From assembly GCA_902800905.1 (NCBI GenBank), contig CADCGC010000005.1:1-52853 (forward strand): 52,853 nucleotides of DNA, written 5' to 3'. Every line of letters begins with the position of its first letter. Position 1 is the first letter of the stretch. A program made the translations under genes and the position numbers. This document shows positions 35,194 through 41,624 of this stretch, piece after piece. The notes below the pieces were generated by a model. It was not told the origin of the DNA. It saw only the letters and a program-made list of their open reading frames with translations, and made no database searches. This DNA is from an uncultured Erysipelotrichaceae bacterium (GTDB taxonomy: Bacteria > Bacillota_I > Bacilli_A > RFN20 > CAG-826).

Positions 35194-36024
35194 ATGTCTA
35201 GAGCAGATCAAATCTTTGTTGAAAACATGAAAGATATTATGGAGAATGGTTTTTCTGATGAACATTTACCAGTAAGACCACATTGGGAAGATGGAACTCC
35301 CGCTCATACGATTAAAAAATTCTGTATTGTTAATAGATATAATCTTCAAGAAGAGTTGCCAATTCTTACCATTAGAAGAACAGCATTCAAATCTTGCTTA
35401 GATGAACTCCTTTGGATTTGGCAAAAGAAGAGCAATAACATCCATGACTTAAAAAGTCATATTTGGGATTCATGGGCTGATGAAACTGGTTCAATCGGTA
35501 AAGCATACGGCTATCAATTAGCAAAAAAGAGCATTTACCCAGAAGGCGAATTTGACCAAGTTGATAGAGTCCTCTTTGATTTAAAACATAATCCTCAATC
35601 AAGAAGAATTATGACAAACATTTATAACTTTGAAGATTTACATGAAATGAATCTCTATCCATGTGCCTACTCTATGACATTTAATGTCACAGGTGACACA
35701 CTCAATGGAATTCTTAATCAAAGAAGTAATGATATGTTAACCGCGAATAACTGGAATGTTCTTCAATATTCCTTGCTATTAATTATGTTTGCACAAGTAT
35801 CTGGACTTAAACCAGGAACTTTAGTTCACGTTATTGCGGACGCTCATATTTATGATAGGCATGTTGATTTAGTTAAAGAAGTGATTGCTAAGCCTCAACA
35901 TAAAGCTCCAAAACTCTGGGTTGATCCTACAATCACAAACTTCTATGACTTTACAGTGGATAGCTTCAAACTCATCGACTATGAATATGAACCATTAGAC
36001 AAAAAGATTCCGGTGGCTATTTAA
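35194..36024 (+). CDS. thyA: Thymidylate synthase
   Basis: ThyA converts dUMP to dTMP with methylene-THF, producing dihydrofolate. The 276-aa protein has the catalytic cysteine in LYPCAYSMTFNV, the phosphate-binding NPQSRRIMTN and the NQRSNDMLTANNWNVLQYSLLL and HVIADAHIYDRH motifs. The residue after the PC motif is Ala rather than the common His; this fits my recollection of clostridial-type ThyA proteins. AAAGGAG Shine-Dalgarno 12 bases upstream. It is immediately followed by folA, which regenerates THF. Confidence 0.96.
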   Translation: MSRADQIFVENMKDIMENGFSDEHLPVRPHWEDGTPAHTIKKFCIVNRYNLQEELPILTIRRTAFKSCLDELLWIWQKKSNNIHDLKSHIWDSWADETGSIGKAYGYQLAKKSIYPEGEFDQVDRVLFDLKHNPQSRRIMTNIYNFEDLHEMNLYPCAYSMTFNVTGDTLNGILNQRSNDMLTANNWNVLQYSLLLIMFAQVSGLKPGTLVHVIADAHIYDRHVDLVKEVIAKPQHKAPKLWVDPTITNFYDFTVDSFKLIDYEYEPLDKKIPVAI

Positions 36025-36025
36025 G

Positions 36026-36535
36026 ATGATTATTTCAATATTAAGCGCTGATAAAAAATGGGGAATTGGAAAAAGAAACGGACTTCTTTTTTCATTGCCT
36101 CTTGATATGAAATTCTTTAGAACAACAACTCTAAATCATGTCGTGGCAATGGGTGAAAACACATTATTATCATTCCCAAATTCTAAACCGCTAAAGAATA
36201 GAACTCATATCGTTTTGAGTGCAGATCCTACTCATAATTATGAAGGAGTGATTAACGTTCATTCCTTTGAAGTTTTCTTAAAAACCATTAAAGAAACCGC
36301 CTCAAATGAAGATGTCTATATCATTGGAGGAGCTTCAATTTATAACCAAATGATTCCCTATGTTGATAAAGTTTTATTAACAAAAGTTGATGAAGATGGT
36401 GGAGCAGAAGTTTTCTTTCATAACTTAGATGAAGACCCTAACTTTGAATGTATCGAAGAAGGGGAGCCAATTGACGATAACGGACACATCATTAGATTCA
36501 CAACTTATCGTAACAATCACAAGATATCTATTTAA
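36026..36535 (+). CDS. folA: Dihydrofolate reductase
   Basis: FolA reduces the dihydrofolate made by ThyA. The 169-aa protein has ISILSADKKWGIGKRNGLLFSLPLDMKFFR (substrate/NADPH-binding N-terminus with D in LPLD), VAMGENTLLSFPN, VYIIGGASIYNQMI and LTKVDED. It starts one base after thyA. Its TAA stop lies in the loop of a small hairpin (36525-36541). Confidence 0.95.
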   Translation: MIISILSADKKWGIGKRNGLLFSLPLDMKFFRTTTLNHVVAMGENTLLSFPNSKPLKNRTHIVLSADPTHNYEGVINVHSFEVFLKTIKETASNEDVYIIGGASIYNQMIPYVDKVLLTKVDEDGGAEVFFHNLDEDPNFECIEEGEPIDDNGHIIRFTTYRNNHKISI

Positions 36536-36540
36536 TAGAT

Positions 36541-36624
36541 AGTCGCTAAAAAAATGGTTAGATAAAAATTTTAAAAGTTTTTATTGCAACAAATTAGCAA
36601 ATAATCTAACATATATTAGCGACT
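36541..36624. repeat. Nested inverted repeat after folA
   Basis: AGTCGCTAA (36541-36549) pairs with TTAGCGACT (36616-36624). Inside it GTTAGAT (36557-36563) pairs with ATCTAAC (36604-36610), around an AT-rich core. The structure ends five bases before tRNA-Thr. Function unknown: it may be an RNA stem separating folA from the tRNA genes or a remnant of an insertion. Confidence 0.55.
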
Positions 36625-36629
36625 TAGTT

Positions 36630-36706
36630 GCCGACTTAGCGCAATCTGGTAGAGCAACTGAATCGTAATCAGTAGGTTGCAGGTTCAATTCCTGTAGTCG
36701 GCACCA
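36630..36706 (+). tRNA. tRNA-Thr (anticodon CGT)
   Basis: Acceptor GCCGACT/AGTCGGC, anticodon stem ACTGA/TCAGT around loop ATCGTAA (CGT), encoded CCA. Confidence 0.95.
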
Positions 36707-36713
36707 GCAAGTT

Positions 36714-36789
36714 GGGTATTTAGCTCAGCTGGGAGAGCATCTGTTTGACGTACAGAAGGTCGGCGGTTCGATCCCGTCAGTACCCACCA
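36714..36789 (+). tRNA. tRNA-Val (anticodon GAC)
   Basis: Acceptor GGGTATT/AGTACCC, anticodon stem TCTGT/ACAGA around loop TTGACGT (GAC), encoded CCA. It lies seven bases after tRNA-Thr, so the two are probably co-transcribed. Confidence 0.95.
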
Positions 36790-36801
36790 AATTGAAAATT
36801 G

Positions 36802-36829
36802 ACCTAGTTAAATGCTAGGTTTTATTTTT
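36802..36829 (+). terminator. Terminator after tRNA-Val
   Basis: ACCTAG (36802-36807) and CTAGGT (36815-36820) pair across a 7-base loop, followed by TTTATTTTT. It lies only about ten bases before tRNA-Gly, so it may be leaky. Confidence 0.65.
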
Positions 36830-36839
36830 AGAAAAAAGT

Positions 36840-36913
36840 GCACCTGTGATTCAATGGTAGAATGTTAGCTTCCCAAGCTGAACACGCGGGTTCGATTCCC
36901 GTCAGGTGCTCCA
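36840..36913 (+). tRNA. tRNA-Gly (anticodon CCC)
   Basis: Acceptor GCACCTG/CAGGTGC, anticodon loop TTCCCAA (CCC), discriminator T and encoded CCA. Confidence 0.94.
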
Positions 36914-36923
36914 ACATTAATGT

Positions 36924-36948
36924 AAATGGGCTTTGCCCATTTTATTTT
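36924..36948 (+). terminator. Terminator after tRNA-Gly
   Basis: AAATGGGC-ttt-GCCCATTT (36924-36942) followed by a T-rich run closes the tRNA cluster. Confidence 0.85.
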
Positions 36949-37021
36949 CAAAAGATGCTCATCAATAAATGATGAATTATTACTAGATTAGATGTATACT
37001 AAATAGTTAGAGGAAATTGAT

Positions 37022-37762
37022 ATGATTACTATTGATCAAAAACTCGCTGAATATTTAAATAACTGGATAGTAGATGGCTGGCCAGTAGGCAATTTAATTT
37101 TATGTGTTATCGCATTAACACTTTGCGTTATTCTTGTTGGTGTTGTTGGCATTGAAAGAGAATGGCGTGGACGTAGTGCAGGATTAAGAACCCACCTTCT
37201 TGTTGGTGTTGGCTCCGCAATTATCATGATTCTTTCAATCTATGGATTCCCACAAGTATTCCAAGACCATCGTGATGTCGCTAGATTAGCTGCTCAAATC
37301 ATTACTGGTGTTGGTTTCTTAGGAGCTGGTGCAATCATCCATCGTAATAATGGTATTAAAGGTTTGACAACCGCTGGTACTATTTGGGTTTCAATGGCCA
37401 TTGGTATTGCTTGTGGCTCATTCAACTTCATTCTTGCCATTATTGGAACAATGTTAATCTTTGCAGTCTTGACAGTCTTTAAAAAAGTTGAAGTTAAGAT
37501 TGGACAAAAGAACCCAACTATTGTTTTAATCGTTCCAGGAGATAAACCTGCGTTAGAAAAAATCTTAATCGTTTCAAAAGAATTCAATTGTAGAGTGACT
37601 GGAATCAGCACCACATTAGTGGATGATTCAACATCCTCAAAAGCAGTTGAAGTTACTTTCCAAGCTGTCTTTGCAGATGGAGGAGAAGTAAAACTATCTG
37701 AATATCTCGCTCAACTTGAAAAAGAAACAGGTGCAGTTAATATTCACTTATTAAGTCATTAA
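37022..37762 (+). CDS. MgtC/SapB family membrane protein
   Basis: The 246-aa protein has the MgtC family core GIEREWRGRSAGLRTHLLVGVGSAIIMILSIYGF and AAQIITGVGFLGAGAIIHRNNGIKGLTTAGTIWVSMAIGIACG, with about five membrane segments. A cytoplasmic C-terminal domain (from ~155) resembles the ACT-like domain of MgtC. In pathogens MgtC binds ATP synthase and matters at low Mg2+; here the role is unknown. A TATACT box (36995-37000) and an AGAGGA Shine-Dalgarno precede it. A perfect 6-bp inverted repeat (TCATCA/TGATGA, 36959-36975) lies just upstream of the promoter. Confidence 0.92.
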   Translation: MITIDQKLAEYLNNWIVDGWPVGNLILCVIALTLCVILVGVVGIEREWRGRSAGLRTHLLVGVGSAIIMILSIYGFPQVFQDHRDVARLAAQIITGVGFLGAGAIIHRNNGIKGLTTAGTIWVSMAIGIACGSFNFILAIIGTMLIFAVLTVFKKVEVKIGQKNPTIVLIVPGDKPALEKILIVSKEFNCRVTGISTTLVDDSTSSKAVEVTFQAVFADGGEVKLSEYLAQLEKETGAVNIHLLSH

Positions 37763-37770
37763 TTCAAGAT

Positions 37771-37811
37771 AACATGGTTTACAAAAGATATTGATGTAAC
37801 CTTGTTTTTTT
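37771..37811 (+). terminator. mgtC-family gene terminator
   Basis: An imperfect stem (37771-37783 with 37795-37806, containing GGTT/AACC and ACA/TGT) is followed by seven T residues. Confidence 0.7.
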
Positions 37812-37864
37812 GTTGCATTATTTTCTATTTGTAATAGAATATTTCAGTTGCCGGAGGAATGAAT

Positions 37865-38854
37865 ATGAAGAAATATTTAGGAACAGTCATTACCGTGATT
37901 GTTGTCATTACAGGTGTTGTCCTCGGATTTGTTTTAGGAGGACCTCAACTCACCGATCTACAAAAAGACACTCTTATTATCTTAGCTATTATGTGTGTTA
38001 GTAGTGCTCTATATTGCTTTGTTGTTGGTGAATTAAGTAGAAACAATTCACAAATGGACAAATTATGGAGTATTCTCCCAATTGCGTATACTTGGGTTAT
38101 TGCCGCTAAAAGCGGAATGGAACCAAGAGTGGTTATTTACTCAGTCTTAGTCACTATTTGGGGAGTTAGATTAACAATCAACTTCGCTAGAAAAGGAGCG
38201 TATCAATTAAAATTCTGGGCTGGAGAAGAAGATTATCGTTGGCAAGTTTTGCGTCAAAGCAAATATTTAAAGAACAAATTTGCTTGGGCAATGTTTGATT
38301 TATTCTTCATCTCCATTTATCAAAATGCCTTAGTTCTTGCGATTTGTTTGCCAGCTCTTGTTTGTATGGGCTCTGCTGAACCATTAGGTTTATGGGACTA
38401 CGCTGCGACAGCGTTAACATTTGGATTCATTCTTTTAGAAACCGCTGCTGATGAACAACAGATGTTCTTCCATACTCAAAAAAGACAAATGTTAGCAGAA
38501 GGTAAATCATTAGAAGAATTACCAGAACCATTTAATAAAGGATTTAATACATATGGTTTATGGGCACATGCAAGACATCCAAATTATTTCGCTGAACAAG
38601 CAATATGGATCTGCTTATATCTATTTGCGATTGGAGCAGGCGCAACTAACTATGTTGTCTTTAACTGGACAATGGTGGGACCACTTGTGCTTGTCTTCCT
38701 CTTCTTAGGAAGTTCAACTTTTGGTGAAAGCGTTTCAAGTAGTAAATATCCTGAATATAAATATTATCAAGCAACCGTTTCAAAATATGTTCCTCTTTGG
38801 AGATATAACCCAGAGAAAGCTGAACAAAAAGTTAGAAACGCTGAAGCAAAATAA
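37865..38854 (+). CDS. DUF1295 / steroid 5-alpha-reductase-like membrane protein
   Basis: The 329-aa protein has several membrane segments and the DUF1295 pattern: RNNSQMDKLWSILPIAYTW, WGVRLTINFARKGAY, GEEDYRW, and the C-terminal GLWAHARHPNYFAEQAIW with the conserved His-Pro-Asn. Related proteins are NAD(P)H-dependent lipid or steroid reductases or isoprenylcysteine methyltransferase-like. The substrate is unknown. ATG 37865 is chosen because GGAGG is seven bases upstream; ATG 37859 is too close to it. Confidence 0.85.
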   Translation: MKKYLGTVITVIVVITGVVLGFVLGGPQLTDLQKDTLIILAIMCVSSALYCFVVGELSRNNSQMDKLWSILPIAYTWVIAAKSGMEPRVVIYSVLVTIWGVRLTINFARKGAYQLKFWAGEEDYRWQVLRQSKYLKNKFAWAMFDLFFISIYQNALVLAICLPALVCMGSAEPLGLWDYAATALTFGFILLETAADEQQMFFHTQKRQMLAEGKSLEELPEPFNKGFNTYGLWAHARHPNYFAEQAIWICLYLFAIGAGATNYVVFNWTMVGPLVLVFLFLGSSTFGESVSSSKYPEYKYYQATVSKYVPLWRYNPEKAEQKVRNAEAK

Positions 38855-38874
38855 AAAGCCCAAAGGGCTTTTTT
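38854..38874. terminator. Terminator after DUF1295 gene
   Basis: AAAAGCCC-aaa-GGGCTTTT (38854-38872) followed by T residues starts at the last base of the stop codon. It separates this gene from the convergent DUF1294 gene. Confidence 0.85.
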
Positions 38875-38928
38875 CTTACCATTTATAATCGGTATTTCTT
38901 TGTAAATGATTCTTTTTCCTGTTCCATA

Positions 38929-39234
38929 TTAGAAATTGATAAAGAAATATAAAACCACAATCAAACCAGTGTGAAGCAATAAACCTAATAGATTAACTGC
39001 AGTGAAGTACCAATGTTCACCTTTTGTTTTATGTCTAAAAATGAGCATTGCTGGATAGCCTCCAAACGCTCCTCCAAAAAGTGATAACAATAAGAGAGTC
39101 ACCTCTTTTGTACGATATTTACCTTTTTCAGCTTTCTTTTTATCCGCTCCATAAGCAATAAAAGTGATGAATGAAAGCAACAATAAATATGCCCCGTAGG
39201 ACATCATAACTATTTCTTTTTTTGTAAATGGCAT
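38929..39234 (-). CDS. DUF1294 family small membrane protein
   Basis: The 101-aa protein has three hydrophobic segments and the DUF1294 signature YGADKKKAEKGKYRTKEVTLLLLSLFGGAFGGYPAMLIFRHKTKGEHW. Function of the family is unknown. AGAGG lies ten bases before the first ATG; internal ATGs at residues 10 and 11 are possible alternatives. Confidence 0.85.
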   Translation of the reverse strand: MPFTKKEIVMMSYGAYLLLLSFITFIAYGADKKKAEKGKYRTKEVTLLLLSLFGGAFGGYPAMLIFRHKTKGEHWYFTAVNLLGLLLHTGLIVVLYFFINF

Positions 39235-39285
39235 GTTCTTTTACCTCTAATTTGTTAAACATTATACACATTAAAATAAAAAAAT

Positions 39286-39316
39286 CATATTTGATTAACC
39301 AAATATGTTGTATACT
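39286..39316 (+). promoter_or_regulatory. Operator and promoter of the ECF S-component gene
   Basis: A perfect 8-bp inverted repeat, CATATTTG-attaac-CAAATATG (39286-39307), lies right against a TATACT -10 box (39311-39316), where a repressor would block RNA polymerase. The ATG follows nine bases after the -10, so the 5' UTR would be very short and no riboswitch fits. The repressor is unknown. Confidence 0.65.
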
Positions 39317-39325
39317 ACTACCAAT

Positions 39326-39910
39326 ATGAAAAGAACGATTGCAAGAATTTGTGGAGATGGAATGTTACTAGCAATATATATTGTATTGTCTACTTTAACT
39401 GTAAGATTAACTCCAAATCTCCAAATCACCTTTTCAGGTGTTGCAATTATTATGGCAGTCGTTTTATATGGACTCCCTGACGCTTTGCTTGTTGCTTTAC
39501 TAGGAAGCTTTGTTGCTCAACTTAGAAGTGCATATGGCTTAACAATCACAACTCCAATTTGGATGATTCCTCCAATTTTAAGAGCGTTAGTGTTTGGAGT
39601 TGTTTACGAATTATTCCTTAAAAAAGGAATCAAACTTGAAGACAAAAGAGTTCTGTTTGTAACCTTTGTTATCATTTCTGGTTTAGTGACCACCCTCGCT
39701 AATACTGGCGCAATATTCCTAGATGCTTATATATTTGAGTACCCTGTCGCTATGGCGGTAATAGAAAGCATAATGAGATTTGTGTCTTCAATTGCCTCCT
39801 CTATCTTTATGGGGCTTATCACGTTACCAATTATCTACGCTTTAAAACACGCAAACTTGATTCACGAACGTCATAAAGTTGAAAAGTTAGAACAAAAACA
39901 AGAGCAATAA
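39326..39910 (+). CDS. ECF transporter S component
   Basis: The 194-aa protein has six hydrophobic segments and the ECF S-component pattern: RICGDGMLLAIYIVLSTLTVRLTPNLQITFSGVAIIMAVVLYGLPDALLVALLGSFVAQLRSAYG, with a small-residue-rich first helix that contacts the EcfT module. The S component binds a vitamin or similar small molecule; the energising EcfAA'T genes are not in the window, so it would share a common module. Substrate unknown (folate or another vitamin possible). ATG 39326 is chosen because an earlier in-frame start lies in the promoter. Confidence 0.85.
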   Translation: MKRTIARICGDGMLLAIYIVLSTLTVRLTPNLQITFSGVAIIMAVVLYGLPDALLVALLGSFVAQLRSAYGLTITTPIWMIPPILRALVFGVVYELFLKKGIKLEDKRVLFVTFVIISGLVTTLANTGAIFLDAYIFEYPVAMAVIESIMRFVSSIASSIFMGLITLPIIYALKHANLIHERHKVEKLEQKQEQ

Positions 39911-39924
39911 TGCTCTTGTTTTTT
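39898..39924 (+). terminator. ECF S gene terminator
   Basis: ACAAGAGCA-ataa-TGCTCTTGT (39898-39919) and a T run. The loop contains the stop codon TAA. Confidence 0.85.
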
Positions 39925-39939
39925 AATACTTTGTATTAA

Positions 39940-40626
39940 TTATAGTCTTTTATTAACTCTATCCTTGATTCTTTCAATATCTTCTTCATTCTCAACGAGA
40001 GATAAAGCGTCTAATTCTTCTTCATACATAAAGCAAATACTATTCTTTATATCAGGATTCTTGTTTTTTGACATCAATACAGCCTCTCCTCCATAAATGT
40101 ACCAATGTCCAAGGAGATAGTAATTGTCTTCTTTCCCTTTGTCATCAACAAGAATGAATTTTGTTCCTCTTGAAGATTTTACAATGCGATCGTAAAAAGA
40201 TTCATTGTCTTGATGTTCTTCTTCGTCGTCTTCATCTTCATCAAATTCATCAAGTCTTTCATCAATTGGTTCAGGTTCTGGCGTTTTTTCGCCTTTAACT
40301 TCAGCGAGGAGTTCCTCTATCATTCTATCAATGTCGTCGATTTCTTCTTTCGTTTCTTCGGCACTCATTGTGTCTTCATCAGATGGAAGTTTTTTGACTG
40401 CTTCTTCGATGTTGTTTAAATCATCAAAAGAATAGGAGTTGATTCTTCTTATGGCTTCTTTAATGACACTATTTTGTTCTTCGGTATTTTTCTTGTCGCC
40501 TAAATAGGCTTCTAAAAATCTATTAATTGAGCCTCTCATTCTTTCTTCATCTGAGTTTTTAAAAAGAAGAACAGTGCTTACAATTAGTTCTCTAACTTCA
40601 CTCTCGAAAGTTTTTGTGTCATTCAT
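39940..40626 (-). CDS. Acidic protein with DUF1292-like C-terminus
   Basis: The 228-aa protein has three parts: an N-terminal helical segment (ETFESEVRELIVSTVLLFKNSD-like, residues ~5-90), a strongly acidic linker rich in Asp/Glu (~90-150), and a C-terminal beta-rich domain (KFILVDDKGKEDNYYLLGHWYIYGGEAVLMS) that resembles DUF1292/YrzB. Function unknown. ATG 40626 is chosen because GAGG lies nine bases upstream; a TTG at 40641 would add five residues. It is divergent from the Sel1-VirD4-ClpP operon with an 82-base intergenic region, so it may be co-regulated with it. Confidence 0.65.
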   Translation of the reverse strand: MNDTKTFESEVRELIVSTVLLFKNSDEERMRGSINRFLEAYLGDKKNTEEQNSVIKEAIRRINSYSFDDLNNIEEAVKKLPSDEDTMSAEETKEEIDDIDRMIEELLAEVKGEKTPEPEPIDERLDEFDEDEDDEEEHQDNESFYDRIVKSSRGTKFILVDDKGKEDNYYLLGHWYIYGGEAVLMSKNKNPDIKNSICFMYEEELDALSLVENEEDIERIKDRVNKRL

Positions 40627-40670
40627 ATAATGTCGCCTCAATTAAATATTATATTTTATATAAATAATAT

Positions 40671-40678
40671 GTTATCAT
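40671..40678 (+). promoter_or_regulatory. Candidate promoter of the Sel1-VirD4-ClpP operon
   Basis: TGTTATCAT, an extended -10 (TATCAT at 40673-40678 preceded by TGT). No good -35 was found. The AAAGGAG ribosome-binding site follows before the ATG at 40709. Confidence 0.4.
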
Positions 40679-40708
40679 AAATTCAACACCAATCAAAGGA
40701 GCACAATA

Positions 40709-41623
40709 ATGACTAAAGAAGTTTTTAACAACTACTTCCCTTTTTATGAAATGGTTAAGTTGTCGTTACTTTTAAGCAACAGAAAAGACGGCAAACCAGA
40801 TCAAGACATTCAAAAAATTATTGAATTTATTGGAAAATCATATCGATTAGATAGTGAATTTATTCAATATTGTTCAAAACAAATCATCGATGAACTATCC
40901 GCAATTAGTAGCGTGGATGATGTTAACGCATTTAAGAGCTTAAGTTCCACTAATAGTGAAGCTCTTGGAGATAATCCTAGCTTACTTCAAATTAAATGTG
41001 ATGCACTTAATGAAATCATTGATGAAACAAGTAGATACGATACAAAAGTTAATAAGAACTGGTTCGACTATTCTTATTATCGCCAATATGATGCCCAAGC
41101 AAGATTTGCTCAACTCAAGGCAACATCAACGGTTGGATATATTTCTGCTAACAAATTAGTTGCCATTATGTTAGCGGAAGGAATCGGTTGTAATAGAGAT
41201 CTTAAAGAAGCAATCTTAAGACTAAAGCAATGCGCCACTTGGGGTGATGTCCAATCACTTTATATGCTTGCCTATGCTTATGAATTAGATGAAAACGACG
41301 AACAAGCAAAGATTTATCGTGAACTCGCTGAACTTGATTCCTACTTCTTAAAAGGAATAACAGTGCTTCCAAAGAAAGAAGAAAGTAGAAGCCAAGTCGT
41401 CAAAGATTTATACGCAGAAATTTCTTCTTTAAAACATGATGTTGTTTATCAATACAATCTCAAAGATATCAATTATTCATTCGTAGAAGTGATGATTTCT
41501 AGTGATGTCAGTCACCTTCAAAAACTTGAATATATTAATAACTTCAACGCGAATGAATGGAAAGAAGCCACAAATAGTTCTAAATCAATCACTAAGATGG
41601 GCTTCAATTTAGGAGGAAAATAA
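40709..41623 (+). CDS. Sel1-like (TPR-type) repeat protein
   Basis: The 304-aa protein is soluble and helical. Residues ~130-215 look like Sel1-like repeats (ANKLVAIMLAEGIGCNRDLKEAILRLKQCA and GDVQSLYMLAYAYELDENDEQAKIYRELAE). Such repeats usually serve as protein-binding scaffolds. The N-terminal ~110 residues are not recognised. It is the first gene of a tight operon with a VirD4-like ATPase one base downstream, suggesting it is an adaptor for that ATPase or the ClpP pair. Confidence 0.7.
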   Translation: MTKEVFNNYFPFYEMVKLSLLLSNRKDGKPDQDIQKIIEFIGKSYRLDSEFIQYCSKQIIDELSAISSVDDVNAFKSLSSTNSEALGDNPSLLQIKCDALNEIIDETSRYDTKVNKNWFDYSYYRQYDAQARFAQLKATSTVGYISANKLVAIMLAEGIGCNRDLKEAILRLKQCATWGDVQSLYMLAYAYELDENDEQAKIYRELAELDSYFLKGITVLPKKEESRSQVVKDLYAEISSLKHDVVYQYNLKDINYSFVEVMISSDVSHLQKLEYINNFNANEWKEATNSSKSITKMGFNLGGK

Positions 41624-41624
41624 A

